Of a stretch of DNA of 64,000 nt, positions 11,906 through 26,135 are shown in pieces. Position 1 is the stretch's first letter. Each line of letters opens with the position of its first letter. A program made the position numbers and the translations under genes. The notes under the pieces are model-generated. The model ran no database searches, was not told the origin of the DNA, and saw only the letters and a program-made list of their open reading frames with translations. Source of the stretch: Perognathus longimembris pacificus (taxonomy: Eukaryota; Chordata; Mammalia; Rodentia; Heteromyidae); contig NC_063171.1 in NCBI RefSeq assembly GCF_023159225.1, forward strand, positions 10,155,886 to 10,219,885, read 5' to 3'.

Positions 11906-12189
11906 GGGAAGCTTGGTTGTGTTGTTTATATGATGGGAGAGATTTGAACATTTTAAAATGTGAAAAAATCAGAGAGGTTGATGATGTTGGGGAAAGGAAA
12001 AGGTGATAAACCGAGGAGATGAAAGGTGAGGTGAAGAAGTGGAGGGATGAACCTTGGGGAACTGTGTCTCCTTTTGAAAGGAAGTGAGAAAGAATGGATG
12101 CAAAGCCAGCTTGGTTTCTAAATGGGTCTGGAGTTGGCTCAAAGCCAGCTGTGGAGGGTGAAGAAGAGGTGGCAAGATAAGGATAACAA

Positions 12190-12530
12190 GCATACTTTAG
12201 TCCCTCACAGCCATGTTTTTAGTGATAAGACTCTAGACTTATTTTCTCCAAGTACCAGCTATAGCACGAACAAGAATTTAACAAAATAATTGATGACTGT
12301 TGCTAGGTGACCACATGTCTGTATGGAGCTTCAAGCTGAATCCCTTAGCTCAGAAAGTAAAGATGTATCTGGGAAAAGGACAACCATATTTAAGCCACTC
12401 TGCTCCCATCTCCTACAGATAGAAAGGTGTTCCCACACCCCCTCCCTCATTCTGTTTCTCACTGCTTTATTCTGTTTGACTAAATAAATCCTTGGTAAAC
12501 TGCTTGATGAATTTCCTTTATTGTGGACTA
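12190..12530 (+). mobile_element. LTR-like segment (uncertain)
   Basis: It has TATTTAAGCCACTC near 12390 followed about 95 bp later by AATAAATCC near 12484, an LTR-like promoter to poly(A) arrangement. I found no flanking duplication and cannot assign the family. Confidence 0.3.
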
Positions 12531-12845
12531 ATAGTGGGTTTTTTTTCTTATAATGTGGACTTCAAGTTCCTATGATTTGCACAGAAATTGGGAAGTTGGG
12601 TTAAGGATTTCCTCTTCTGTTACATGGAATCTCTTTATCTTCTTGCTTTCACTGGTGACAACCCCACTGAACAAATGTTCAAGAAACCAGTTCAATCCCC
12701 AGTAAACTGGTAAAATCCACCAGTAAACTGGTGGTTTTCAATACTACCCTTAGAGGAAGATTTATTTTCATTAGTGATTGTCTTTATATAACATAATTTT
12801 TTCCTCTCTCCCAGTGGACTTCTCAGTCTAGGCTTCCTGATGACA

Positions 12846-13045
12846 ATAGCCATTTATTTAAAATAATAATTTTTATGTGCCAGGCACAATGGAAAATGCT
12901 TTACACAGATGTTGCTTAAACCCCATTTAAAAATATGGCTCAACAGTTTATCCTTCTATTTTAGTGGTGGAAAATTGAGACTTAAGATGAAGTTTGTTCT
13001 GAATATCAGTTGCAGATCCTGAACTCAAACACTAGACCATGTGAC
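12846..13045 (+). mobile_element. MIR SINE
   Basis: The MIR core is recognisable: tgccaggcacaatggaaaat, gctttacacagatgttgctt, and a 3' part ending gatcctgaactcaaac. Confidence 0.6.
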
Positions 13046-13154
13046 TATATAGGGGGGTTGCTATTTCTGTAAGGCTTTGTTGTGAGCTAAGGTGCAGATC
13101 AGGACTCTTCACTGGATAATTCATTAGTGAATGATGTCTAAAGAAATTGCAGTA

Positions 13155-13272
13155 GGGCTGGGATGTAGCTCAGTGGCAAAGCGCTTGCCTAGCAAGTGCA
13201 ATGTCCTGGGTTCGATCCCCAGTACCAAAAAAGAAAACACCAAAAAATACAGTTAAAAAAAAAAACCCAACC
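13155..13272 (+). mobile_element. Monomeric ID SINE (tRNA-Ala derived)
   Basis: Intact box A region (gtagctcagtggcaaagcgc) and box B (ggttcgatcccc), with an A-rich tail. It is flanked by a perfect 14-bp TSD (aagaaattgcagta at 13141 and 13273). A tRNA-Ala relative, not a tRNA gene, because the body continues into an A-tail rather than an acceptor stem. Confidence 0.9.
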
Positions 13273-13446
13273 AAGAAATTGCAGTAATAAAAGATCTCTC
13301 TCCACTCTAACACGGATCTATTAAAATGCCTTTCACTTTTCGCAGTTTTCAAGAAAATTAGCTGTTAACCCAGAGGTTTGTTACCTATGAAATGGGTTCA
13401 AGTGAACTGTGAACTATGTTTTCTGGAAGGATAAAAAGTTCATTAA

Positions 13447-13717
13447 GTTTTGTTGTTGTTGTTGTTTGCCAGTCCTGGGGCTTGAACTCAGGGCCTGGGT
13501 GCTGTCCCTGAGCCTCTTTGTACTCAATGCTAGAGATCCTTTTGCTCAAGGCTAGCACTGTACCACTTGAGCCACAGCTCCACTTCTAGTTTTCTGGTGG
13601 TTTATTGGAGATAAGAGTCACTGACTTTTCCTGCCCAGGCTGGCTTCAAAACACAATCCTTAGATCTCAAACTCCTGAGGAACTAGGATTACAAGTGTGA
13701 GCCACTGGCACCCAGCT
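13447..13717 (-). mobile_element. Antisense B1-headed dimeric SINE with Geo-like arm
   Basis: (GTT)n lead, then gccagtcctggggcttgaac, ggctagcactgtaccacttg, and a reverse 7SL arm ending gtgagccactggcacccagc. Confidence 0.85.
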
Positions 13718-13877
13718 GATCCTGTTTTTGTATAGAAAGAAGTCTAATTGAAAAAAAAAATTATAAAGACAGTTGTGTTTATGTGTAATGTTTAGATATG
13801 GGCATGTGAAGGAGGAAGCAGAAATATTTCTAAAGCAATTGATGAGAAGACACGGGTTAAAATATACTACACAAGAG

Positions 13878-14035
13878 GACCCTGGTTGTTCAGGCCTGTG
13901 ATCGTAGCTATTCAGGAAGCTGATATCTGTGTATGGAAGTTCAAAGCCAGCCCAGGTAGAAAAGTCCATGAGACTCTTGTCTACAATTAACCACCAAAAA
14001 AGCCAGAAGTCAAGCTGTGGCTGAAGTGGTAACAT
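13878..14035 (+). mobile_element. B1-headed dimeric SINE, 3'-truncated
   Basis: The 7SL arm (tcaggcctgtgatcgtagct ... aaagccagcccaggtagaaa) and only the beginning of the right arm (gccagaagtcaagctgtggc). Confidence 0.75.
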
Positions 14036-14356
14036 CAAATAAATAAACTGCTATTGAAACATTAATTGCAATGGATGTTATTTTAATTCAGTGATTTAGT
14101 TGCTAGCTCCTTTAAGCTCAAAGTATCCTTTAGGGGAAGCTTGCTGGAAATTAGTGGCACCTCTCAGACTTTACTCCAGGCACCAATGAGTCAGAATGCA
14201 CTTTAGTGGGATCTGGAACTTGCAGAGCAAGTTGGTGGGTGAAGGGCTGCCAAGTACTCACTTATGTTTCAAAGCATAACACTGGGCTTGGATGGTAACT
14301 CAGGTTATAGAGCTCTCACATAGTATGCTCAAGATCCAACTAAGAAAGAAAGTGGC

Positions 14357-14564
14357 GGGGCTGGGGAGATAGCCTAGTGGCAAGAGTGCCTGCCTCGGAT
14401 ACACGAGGCCCTAGGTTCGATTCCCCAGCACCACATATACAGAAAACGGCCAGAAGCGGCGCTGTGGCTCAAGTGGCAGAGTGCTAGCCTTGAGCGGGAA
14501 GAAGCCAGGGACAGTGCTCAGGCCCTGAGTCCAAGGCCCAGGACTGGCCAAAAAAAAAAAAAAA
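14357..14564 (+). mobile_element. ID-Geo dimeric SINE, young subfamily
   Basis: Left arm with an intact box B (ggttcgattcccc); Geo arm with the diagnostic CpG-bearing block cttgagcgggaagaagcc. Ends aaggcccaggactggcc plus an A-tail. TSD agaaagaaagtggc on both sides. Confidence 0.93.
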
Positions 14565-14815
14565 GAAAGAAAGAAAGTGGCAGAAAGAAAAGGAAGGAAG
14601 TGAAGGGGAAAGATTAAAAAATGCGTCATTAGTATAGAGTTTCATGAATGTGTCAGGTGTCCCCTTTTAATATGGTCACTCACTGTCATCATACAGCAAG
14701 GTACTAGGTGATAATCTAAATGAGGCTTTTCATTCACCCAACATAAAGTCTGTTATTACTTGAAAGATTATTCTGAAATAGTGTGTATGTTCATATGTGT
14801 TGTTTGGAATTCTAG

Positions 14816-15052
<237 letters not shown>

Positions 15053-15282
15053 TGACAGTTTCACATACAGTTTGAGAATAAACTATACCTGCAGTGAAAA
15101 CTGAAATGCCATCATTGCTCTGAAGGATACTTAATGGTCAATCTATGAGTAGGACATTTCACATTCTCTCAGAGAGGCTCAGACCTGCAATGAAACTTTT
15201 ATTTTGTAGTATACCAATAGGACATGTTCTAGTACCAAAGAGAATTGTTCATTTAAAAAATAGTCTTAGAATTATCAAGTAA

Positions 15283-15492
15283 GGGGCTGGGAATATGGCC
15301 TAGTGGCAAGAGTGCTTGCCTTGTATACATGAAGCCCTGAGTTTGATTCCTCAGTACCACATATATACAAAAAGGCCAGAAGTGGCACTGTGGCTCAAGT
15401 GGCAGCATGCTAGCCTTGAGCAAAAAGAAGCCAGGGACAGTGCTCAGGCCCTGAGTTCAAGCCCCAGGACTGGCGCAAAAAAAAAAAAAAAA
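15283..15492 (+). mobile_element. ID-Geo dimeric SINE
   Basis: Full-length, with cttgagcaaaaagaagcc in the Geo arm and a 17-A tail. TSD agaattatcaagtaa / agaattattaagtaa (one mismatch). Confidence 0.93.
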
Positions 15493-15839
15493 AGAATTAT
15501 TAAGTAAGGACTTCTCCATTTCCTCCTGTCCTGATTACCCTGGGGATATTTTTACCTATGTAAGTAGCTTGCACCAACCCTATGGGGTATTAACTCAGTT
15601 TCCAGCTTACATAGGTTATGTAGTTTAAAAATGGAGCCTAGGACCTGGGAGCTCCTATCTCACTCCACTGTTGACATTGGATTTTCTTCCTAATACTCTA
15701 CTCTGGGTGAGAGATGATGGGGAAGAGAACATGCAAAGCTTTAGTCTACCTCTGTCTTTCAGCATTTCATCCCATCATCTCAGATAAGAGTGTAGTCTAA
15801 GTCAGACCTCTGATGGTCTTTTAAAAAATAGCACCTAGT

Positions 15840-16085
15840 GGGCTGGGGATATGGCATAGTGGCAAGAGTGCTTGCCTCATATACATGAAGCCTTGGGTTC
15901 AATTCCCTGGCACCATATATAGAAAATGGCCAGAAGTGGTGCTATGGCTCAAGTGGCAGAGTGCTAGCCTTGAGCCAAAACAAACAAACAAACAACAACA
16001 ACAACCAAAAAAACAAACCCAGAAACCAGGGACAGTGCTCAGGCCCTGAGTCCAAGGCCCAGGACTGGCAAAAAAAAAAAAAAAA
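15840..16085 (+). mobile_element. ID-Geo dimeric SINE with internal A-rich expansion
   Basis: Full-length, but about 40 bases of (AAAC)n/(AAC)n at 15978-16018 sit in the middle of the Geo arm, where other copies have only AAAAAG. The flanks agcacctagt / agcacctata are consistent with a TSD. Confidence 0.9.
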
Positions 16086-16299
16086 GCACCTATATTTCTT
16101 CACATTTTTGTAAATAATCTGTATTTGGCCTTTATGCTTCTTTAGCCCAATTACCAGCCTCTGGCCATGAAAAGCATCACCAATAGAGTACAAGTGGGAG
16201 GGGCAGTCCTTGCTGCCACCACCTTGAGGTGTGGAGGTGCCAGAGCCCAGGAGAGAAATGCTGCTGGCATTCTAAACAGCAACTTTGTAGAAGCAAGCT

Positions 16300-16760
16300 G
16301 GATTCATCATTTATTTATGTTCCGTAAAACAATATGTGCGCTTAAAGTCTACAGTGTAGACCAGACACCTGTTTTGAGTGCTGGAGACATAGGCAGGGCC
16401 AAAATCTCTGACCTGGAGTTGGATACTGAGGGAAGACACAGGCAAATAAAACAAACCAGACAAATAGCATAGACAATGTGTGCGAAGGTAATAAGGTCTG
16501 TAGGAGAAAAAATGAAGTAAGCAAACATGGAGAAAAAACAATCAACAATAGGAGATGAGGGATTTGCCATTGCAGTGGGAATGGGAGTGGGAGTGAGGTG
16601 GTCAGGAAAGCCCCTACAGAAAAAGGGATGAAATTCTGGAGGAAAGAGAGAACAAAGCTGAGGATTCTGTCAGGAAGGAAAGAAGTAGTAGCAGACAAGG
16701 TTGGAGAAACAGTGTAGAGGAGCCTGTGGGCCATGCTAAAGATGTCTGAGAGACAAAAGG
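16300..16760 (-). mobile_element. Antisense L2
   Basis: Reads as reverse L2 through its typical blocks: gagtgctggagacataggca, ggtggtcaggaaagccccta, and gtggaggaaagagagaac-like sequence. The long - strand open frame at 16342-16803 lies within it and is not a gene. Confidence 0.6.
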
Positions 16761-17600
16761 CTACAGAAGAGTTGTGGGTAGAGAAGGGCACCTTCTGACT
16801 CATTCTTCTTATTTTCTCTGGCTTCTGGGTGAGAAATGGTCCATTTTAAGAAGAGTTAAGAGCAGTGAGAATGATGGTGTGAACTAGGACAGTTTCTTAG
16901 TGTTTTCTACCTTATTGATTCCCAAGGAGCTTTCCTAAATTTGTTTGCTATTCTCTGTCTCTCATAGCATGTTGTGTTTTGAGACATGTTAGTGCTTCAA
17001 GTATTAGGGACTAAGTGCAGCTTGTAGGTTCTATATGTATGTATACCTTGTATATAAAAAGGAGTTACAGTCCCCAACACCTAATTTGTACCCCTCATTT
17101 GTATCTTTTCTGCTGTTATATATGTGAGGTGGTAATATTAGAATATGAGGTCTATTCATAGTGTCTACTATGCTTTACTAACAACATAAAAATAACATCA
17201 TTCTTTTATATTACAAGTCTGAGATCATATTAGGGCTTACTTTTATTCTGTGTAAACCATGACAGCAGTACTTCAAAGAAAAGATATTCCTAAGAGATGT
17301 ATAGAGCCTCAAAATAGGAATGATTCCAAAAGAAAAATGCATTCACTTGTGCATATTGATGTGTACATGTAGTGCGGGAGTGTATCTTACCTATTCTTGA
17401 GGAAATCGTGCCCCACATTTATCTAGAAAGCTCTCTTTATTCAGATTGTATCTCTATCTCTCAATGTAATTAAAGTGATAGTTGCTATTTTAAACAAGTA
17501 TATTCTATTTTAAGTGATTTCTAGCAGTGTTGGTTCTCTCTTCCACCACCACCACCCTTGCTTGCTCGCTCTCACCCTCTTTCTCCAGCATAACAAATGA

Positions 17601-17762
<162 letters not shown>

Positions 17763-18454
17763 TAAAAAGTTAGATTCCCTCCTTCCTTCCTTCTCTCTCC
17801 CTTCTTCTCTTTTTCCCTTCGTCTTATATAATTGTATGTATTTTTCATAAGTTTAAGGTAAAACAAAAGTCATATTTCAGAGTTATCCCACAAACTAAGA
17901 CCAAAGAATTAGTAGCAAGGATTACTGAGATTGCTGAATCCTGGGAAGGTTCTGGGGTTTGGCAGCTTCATTTGTCACTGCTCCTCCTTAAGCATGTCAC
18001 ATTGAACCATATGGCCTCACTACAGTTAAAGGCTGATCTGGATTGTTTCTCAGACAAAATCAGAATCACTCACAAGCCAAAACCCTTGTTATCATCTGAC
18101 CTTTGGTCTCATCCAAGAACTTTGGGCTTGGAGTACACAAAATATTTGAAATTCCACCACCTATTTCTCCAGTGGTGACATTAAATGGGAAAACTTCAGG
18201 ACATTTGCTCATAGCTCTTATCTCATGTCTATTGAATGAAAATGACAGAGAAAAATCAAATTAAATAATAGAGGCAGGAATAGTTACATCATTTCATGCA
18301 TAAGGCACTGCTATTATAATTTCTAAATTACAAGCTTTGGACACTTATGTTTTAAACTAAAGGATTTGAGTAGAGGGTATGATTAGATGTCCCACAGAAC
18401 ATTTCACTATGCAAAGAAAATTTAAAAGCTTAGTGCTGTTTGACAATAAAAATT

Positions 18455-18484
18455 TTAAATAAATAAATAAATAAATAAATAAAA
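18455..18484. repeat. (AAAT)n microsatellite
   Basis: About seven AAAT units. Confidence 0.95.
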
Positions 18485-19974
18485 GAGTAATACTCTAAAA
18501 AATAAATAAAAGCTTAGTGCTCAAAAGTTGTAATTAGTGACAGTGGCAGGTTTTATGTTAAAAATTTGCAAGTATTTATACTAGTATAGCAGAAGAAAGT
18601 ACAGAAATTGAAAACAAAAGAGAGAAGCATTTTCATCTCCCTCTGCAGGAAAGGGGAGTTAATGATGCCAAATGACAAGTTTTATACTAGAAACATCTAT
18701 TTGAGCAATCATCACACCATTACCATTTCTACAGTAATGCCTAGCTCAGCATCTTTCAGAGTGGAAGTAACAAGCCTTGAGAGGGCCTGCTAGTACTGGC
18801 AGCCAGGCAACTGGGGCACCTGGAATGTGAGTATGGAGCCTGAATTCCAGCCCAGGGCACACTCATCTGGGCCCTGGCTCCTCTGCCAGAATCATAGGCT
18901 TTCCCTCTCACAGAAATTATGCTGTCTATATGAGCTAGTACATATAGAGTGCTTACATTATTGTAAGCATTCAACAAATTTGGCCATTACTCTTATGAAC
19001 AAATGTTTGGAAAAGAAAAATGAATTCATCTTATTTGATAATAAAAACCATCTCTGTCTATTTTCTGTGCATTATTTTTCTTCTCATCTTTTTTTACCTT
19101 TGTGTCCTCAAAAAATGGAACTATGATGTTATCTGAAATATGTGAAGAGAAAGATGATTATCTACATAATGAAATGGCTTTTCATGATGTTTAAGAAGTG
19201 AGGTAACATTAGAGATGCTATAGAAACACACACAAATGCAGACACAAAAACTCATGGTTGCACACATGTAAACTCATACATGCAGACACATCATTTCTTA
19301 TTATGCAATTGGAGAGAATGGATTGCTTAAAATATATATTAAAGTTCAATACAGTAGGAATAAACCATGTTTAAAATGTTACATTTTTGACAAATAAGAC
19401 AACACATGAAAAGTAAATGGAAGTCATCAAAAACTACAAATGTCTTTCAGAAAGTCAATCTAAACTTGAGGCTTGGCTTAAAATTCAATTGACACAGCGC
19501 AAGATTTTCTCAGTAATATAGACTGAAAATCTCTTTAATAAAAATTCCTACCCTAAAGGCTGGATTTTAAAAACTCAGGATAGATGCACAAGATTATGAA
19601 AATATAGAGAAAGAGAGGATTTCAGGTAGGTAACTTAGAAACCAGAAATTAGAACAGGAAACCAGTGGTGCTTTGTTCTGCTGTCCACAGATCATGTCCT
19701 CATCTAGGAGTACATTCCTGGTTGGAAAGTTTTTTGTCACTTAAGATGAAAGGCAGTCTGTAGGGAGCCATGGCAATAGGCTCTCTGCTCTTCCTGATTC
19801 ACATTATCTGTTTCATATAACCATTACTTCTGGGAGCAATTTCCTGCACACTTCCTATGACCATAGAGCAACCAAAGAAACTATCACCAGATGCTTCAGC
19901 TACTTGTCTTCATCTTAGGAGTGATTAGGCCTCCAGGGTATGAGAAGCTGATAATCGCCATTAGCTTTCACTCT

Positions 19975-20035
19975 CAGCATAATACCCAGGGTGTAATATT
20001 CCCTCAGCAAAAACTTATTGAATAAATGGTTCTCC
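19975..20035 (+). mobile_element. L2/MIR-like 3' tail (possible)
   Basis: The sequence cagcaaaaacttattgaata resembles the L2 terminus ('gctcaataaatatttgttgaatgaat'). Confidence 0.35.
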
Positions 20036-20519
20036 TGCATAAAACATTAAGGCTTTCAATAGTTTGGAGAGAAATCTTTCAAATCAAACAATGTAATCTA
20101 AATGTTTACATTTCTCTGTGTTTAAGATGATCTATTTAGCATTCTCTGAACTACTCTTGTCATTTAGTGTTAGTGTTGTTTTACATTTCCAAATATTTGT
20201 ATTAGGGGTTTCTCTGAATAACTACACACGTGAAATAATTTGCTTATAGAAGAAACATAATAAAGTTTAACGCTATTAAAAGTAGTTACCAGTACTGAGC
20301 ACAAGCCAAGGGAGATAAACCTTGTTTATTGCAATCTGTACATATTATTCCACAGAGATAAGGGTTCCCAGGGAAGGAGAAATGGAGAAAACTTGTGGAA
20401 GGGAAGATAACAAGTGATATTAAGCCAAGGTGACAGTATGATGTTGTCGATAGTGTCAATAGTCTCAATTTTAATTATAGTGCCAATCAAGTATCATTAT
20501 TCTTTCCTTTCATTCACAG

Positions 20520-20549
20520 ATGAGAGTTCAGACCAGCACCAATGTTACT
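20520..20549 (+). CDS. WDR64: WDR64 microexon (window exon 4), 30 nt
   Basis: This is a ten-codon exon (MRVQTSTNVT) with acceptor cattcacag and an ideal donor act|gtaagt. It is phase 0 on both sides, so skipping it would keep the frame. It joins exon 3 (ending FNSQ) to exon 5 (starting DTSWITGCD), filling the loop between two blades. I assign it because the sequence matches my recollection of WDR64 between those exons and because both splice sites are good. It is too short to stand out as an open frame. Confidence 0.75.
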
Positions 20550-22034
<1,485 letters not shown>

Positions 22035-22199
22035 TGAACAGAAAGAAGATTTACACTTCAGGATGGCCTAGGGTCTGAGCAGATTGCTTTCCCTAATTAA
22101 CATCAGTTTTCTCATTTGCACATGATAAGGAACTAACTAATGCTTTAGATCAAGTCTAGCACTGATAATGTGTCATCAAAAGGGAATGCTTTAGAATAT

Positions 22200-22350
22200 G
22201 ATGCTGTGGTACATGCCAGTAGTCCCAAGTAATCTGAGAAGCTGAGGCAGAAGGAGACTGAGTTGAGGCCGGTCTGAACTACGTATTGAGCTACAGGTTA
22301 TCTTGATCTACAAAGCCAGGCACTAACTCATAGACAGAAAAAGAGAGAGT
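22200..22350 (+). mobile_element. B1 SINE
   Basis: ctgtggtacatgccagtagt, gagaagctgaggcagaagga and a late block agccaggcactaactc follow the classic B1 order. A purine-rich tail leads into the GAA/GGA tract. Confidence 0.65.
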
Positions 22351-22455
22351 GGGGGGGGTGAGAAGGCAAAGGAGGTAGAGGAAAATGAGAAGGAAGAGGG
22401 AAAAAAAGAGAAGGAGGAGAAACAAAGAAGGAAGAGAAGAAAAAAGGAAAGAATT
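22340..22455. repeat. Purine-rich GGA/GAA tract
   Basis: About 115 bases that are almost purely A and G on the + strand, following the B1 tail. Confidence 0.9.
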
Positions 22456-22517
22456 GTGCTTCCCATTTAGTGTGTTTCACTGACCAGTTACTGATTTAGA
22501 GATTTGTTTTTTTCTTT

Positions 22518-22648
22518 TTAGGTTGGATTTCACTATGTTGTTCATTCAGGCTGCTTTCCAGCCTCATAAACTCAAATGCATATAGATATCCAACTCTTCT
22601 GCTTGAGTGGCTGGGATTAAAGAATTTGTGCTATCATGTCCAGCTCAA
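22518..22648 (-). mobile_element. Antisense B1 SINE, diverged
   Basis: ggttggatttcactatgttg, cttgagtggctgggattaaa and atcatgtccagct are reverse B1 landmarks. Confidence 0.65.
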
Positions 22649-22780
22649 CTTCTTTTTTTCTTTTTTACCCTGCTCTTTATCCAGCCATTGTCTTTCTGGT
22701 TATGTTTATGTTATCAACATCAAAGCCTTTCTCTCCAGTCCATCTTCATTAGTTAAGTATATTATAAAAATAAAATACCA

Positions 22781-22880
22781 CAGCTGGGGGTAGCTAACAC
22801 CTAGCTACTCAGGAGGCTGAGATCTAAGGATTGTAAGCCAGCCTGCCAGCACCCAGATAAGTAAATAAATAAATACACCT
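22781..22880 (+). mobile_element. B1-headed SINE, left arm only
   Basis: cacctagctactcaggaggc and gagatctaaggattgtaagc, followed by an (AAAT)n tail. Confidence 0.65.
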
Positions 22881-23114
22881 AATTCTGTAAAAACAATTTT
22901 TAATCAAATGAAGCGTGGTCCTTCTGTGACTGGAGAATTAAAAAAATAATTTAATCTTCCTTCATGCCTTATTCCTAGCTTCAGTGAAAAATTAAACTTT
23001 TTGTGAAATTTGTCCATGATGTTGCAATAAGTTATAGAATACTTAATTTTCCTTTTTTTTACTGCCCAGTTTTATGTGAATTGCCTATCAATACCTTTTT
23101 TTACTTCAAGTTAA

Positions 23115-23337
23115 TTTTTTCCTGATATAAGGGCTCTAACTCAGGTTTGTGAGCTTACTTGCTATGGCTGGTACTCTATGACTTGAGCGATGCCTCCAGA
23201 CTACCTTTTTGCTAGCTAGTTACAGATGGGAGTCTCACAGACTTTTCTTCCTGGGCTGACTTGAAACTGCAGTCCTTGAGATGTCAGCCTACTGAATAGC
23301 TAGGATTACACATTTGAGACATTGTGGCTGGCTTGGA
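23115..23337 (-). mobile_element. Antisense B1-tRNA (B1-dID-like) SINE
   Basis: Right arm in the older tRNA-like form (ctctgacttgag-like: gtactctatgacttgagcga ... tgcctccag), then a reverse 7SL arm with cctactgaatagctaggatt. Confidence 0.65.
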
Positions 23338-23569
23338 GTTCTTGTTAGTAGTTTCTTACAAATCCAAGAGAAAGCCATTCATTCACAAAATCTCATTCTT
23401 TACTGAATTTATATACCTTATACCTTGAAAACACAGTTCTCAGCTTGTAGTAATGACCATTTATTTTTATTTGGTTAACTTCACCTTGTCCTCAAGTTCC
23501 TTTATAACCGTGGACATGTCTAAAATGAAAAGCATTAGAAAATAAAACAGCATCAAATAATAAGGAATT

Positions 23570-23642
23570 TTTTGGTTTGGGAAATGGGGACTGAACCTGG
23601 GGCCTGCTACATGCTAAGTAAGTGTCCTACTGTAACACACCA
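23570..23642 (-). mobile_element. Antisense tRNA-like SINE fragment
   Basis: gggactgaacctggggcctg and tgctaagtaagtgtcctact are the reverse of an ID/dID arm. Confidence 0.55.
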
Positions 23643-23710
23643 TTGCCATAGCAGGAGTCATTCATTAGTCAGCATAGCGAAATAAGTCACTGAACGCACT
23701 CTTCCTCTAG

Positions 23711-23959
<249 letters not shown>

Positions 23960-24082
23960 TAGTAATTCATTGGCTAATTATTAAATAATATTGTATACCA
24001 ATTAAATTATATTTTAAAAAATATTTAATTATATGGAAAATGTTTATGACATGATAGTAAGTAAAAAAAAAATCACTATCAT

Positions 24083-24150
24083 TATCTGGCTCACTGGTAG
24101 AGGTTTGTCTAACATGTGCAATGTCCTTAATATGATCCATGGCATCCCAA
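24083..24150 (+). mobile_element. ID SINE fragment
   Basis: ggctcactggtagaggtttg (box A region) and atatgatccatggcatccc (decayed box B). Confidence 0.5.
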
Positions 24151-24387
24151 AACATTATTTTTGTATATATGAGTGAATTCAGTTTTATAAACATGGGACA
24201 TATATAATGCCTGTGTATGCATTTCAACTTAGAAAAATATTGAATGTAAATATCCAAACTGTTAACAGTTATTTTCAGTGGGATTTTAGACAAATGGATT
24301 TTATTTTCTTCATAATTTTTTTATTTTCTAAAAATGAATGTGCATCTCTCTTAAAATAAAAAAAAATCTTAAAAAAATATACAATCT

Positions 24388-24660
24388 TGCTGGGTGTTGG
24401 TGGCTCATACCTATAACCCTAGCTACTTAGGTGGCTAAGATGTGAGGATCACTGTGCAAAGCCAGCTGGGGGAAAAATTGTGAGACTCTTTTCTCCAATT
24501 AAGTACCAAAAATCTGTAAGTTGGGCTGTGGCTCAAGTGGTAGAGCATTATCCTTGAGCAAAGAAAAACCCAGGAACAGCCCTCAGACCCCGAGTTAAAA
24601 CCCCCAAGACCAGTGCACAGAGAGAGAAAGGGAGGTCGGGAGGGAGGGAGAGAGAGACAA
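24388..24660 (+). mobile_element. B1-headed dimeric SINE with GA-rich tail
   Basis: Left arm gctgggtgttggtggctcat, right arm ggctgtggctcaagtggtag and gagttaaaacccccaagacc. A (GA)n/(GGGA)n tail runs from 24620. Confidence 0.85.
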
Positions 24661-25108
24661 AGCACATCTCTCATAATTAAAAATATATACTCTCAAGTCT
24701 CATTGGTGGAGCTAAGAAATATATAGCAATTGAGAATTGGGATTTGTTTTCCATCCTTCACACAGGGACCATGTTACTTGGTCCCAGCAAAGGTCAGAGC
24801 TAATGGGAACTTTTCCAACATGCCATGTGTTGTCTTATATCCACCAAGTCACCCCTTCCAGCTGAAATAGGCTATGAGCATACAAACAAAGATATGAACC
24901 TTCTCTGTACTGAGATGAGGGCCACTTGCCAGATAATTCCATGGCCCATCTTTCAGTCCCTATATCCAATAGTTAGATATGTCAGTTATTTATGTTATCT
25001 TTTATTTTAAATATGCATAATTTGGGAAAATTTTAAGTAGTTGAAATGGTATAATGTGTATTACTCATTATACATACAAACTGAAGCATGGTTGGTTCAG
25101 AGTAGTGA

Positions 25109-25336
<228 letters not shown>

Positions 25337-25849
25337 TAAGTATAACAGTTTATATACATGAATGAATGCATGAATATTCTGTAATTTTTCAGAAGTTTGA
25401 TAGCAAGAAGTCCATCTAAGCTTTGAAGCCTTTAAACCGAGCCTTCCATCTTTAGAAAGAAAAAAACAACACACGTTAACTATTACCTTTGCTTGAGAAA
25501 GTTAATTATTTGAATACAATTTATTCTCCCCACAGAAATTATGCTCATTTCTTGTTCCTTTTTATAATCTACTGGGGTAAATAAATACTACTGTATCTAT
25601 GACTATATTTCCCACATGCTGTTCTGTTACACTTTAAAATCATTGGTTTAGGTAGTCTATTCACTAGCGAGTCTTGTTATTATGATCTGATGTAGCACAA
25701 TCTTCAAATTTTATGTAATATACTAGTGTTCTTGAATAGTGAATTTGAATTACAAGGTGAATTTGAATAGTGTGCTGATTCATTTTCAAATCTAAATATT
25801 CACTAAACTAGAAAAGACACTAAAATTTAATTTTCTTTTAAAAATCCTT

Positions 25850-26135
25850 AAAGCTTAGAGAGATAAACTCAGAAACATTACAGTAAGTGATGGAAGTCGA
25901 ATTTTAAAATTATATATTGTATTATTGTATTTATGAAAAATATCTGAAAGGGAAATATATAAAGAGTAACAAGTAGATGAGTGGTTGCCTAGGGCTATGT
26001 TAGAATCAGGAATCCCAATTGAGGACATGAGAATTTTCCAGAAAGAAGAAACTTTTTGTTTTGTTCTCAATTACACACCCAAATGGTGAATTTTACAGCA
26101 TATGTTATACCTCAATAAAAGAGTCTTTCTTAGAA
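25850..26135 (+). mobile_element. Ancient L1M 3' UTR (probable)
   Basis: gatgagtggttgcctagggc, then ccaaatggtgaattttacag and cctcaataaaagag match the mammalian L1M 3' end ('tggtgaattttatggtatgtgaattatatctcaataaa'). Confidence 0.6.

Larger units (their letters stand above)
10430..11910. pseudogene. Nuclear mitochondrial insertion (NUMT): ND6 + 3' ND5
   Basis: The + strand matches mitochondrial ND6 (KPSAIYAGVGLIVSG..., IYLGGMLVVFGYTT) and the - strand matches the 3' end of ND5, tail to tail as in vertebrate mtDNA. ND6 lacks about its first 20 residues. A 367-bp solo LTR splits ND5 at 11315. The right border is blurred; recognisable ND5 ends near 11905. Not expressed as a protein: it depends on TGA=Trp and contains stops and shifts. 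Confidence 0.9.

Noticed and set aside
13155..13272. Possible tRNA-Ala gene with box A and box B
   Set aside because: It continues into an A-rich tail and is flanked by a 14-bp target-site duplication, so it is an ID SINE.
16342..16803. 153-codon open frame on the - strand
   Set aside because: It lies within an antisense L2 remnant, is rich in Phe/Leu/Ser as expected from reading a purine-rich strand in reverse, and has no recognisable domain.
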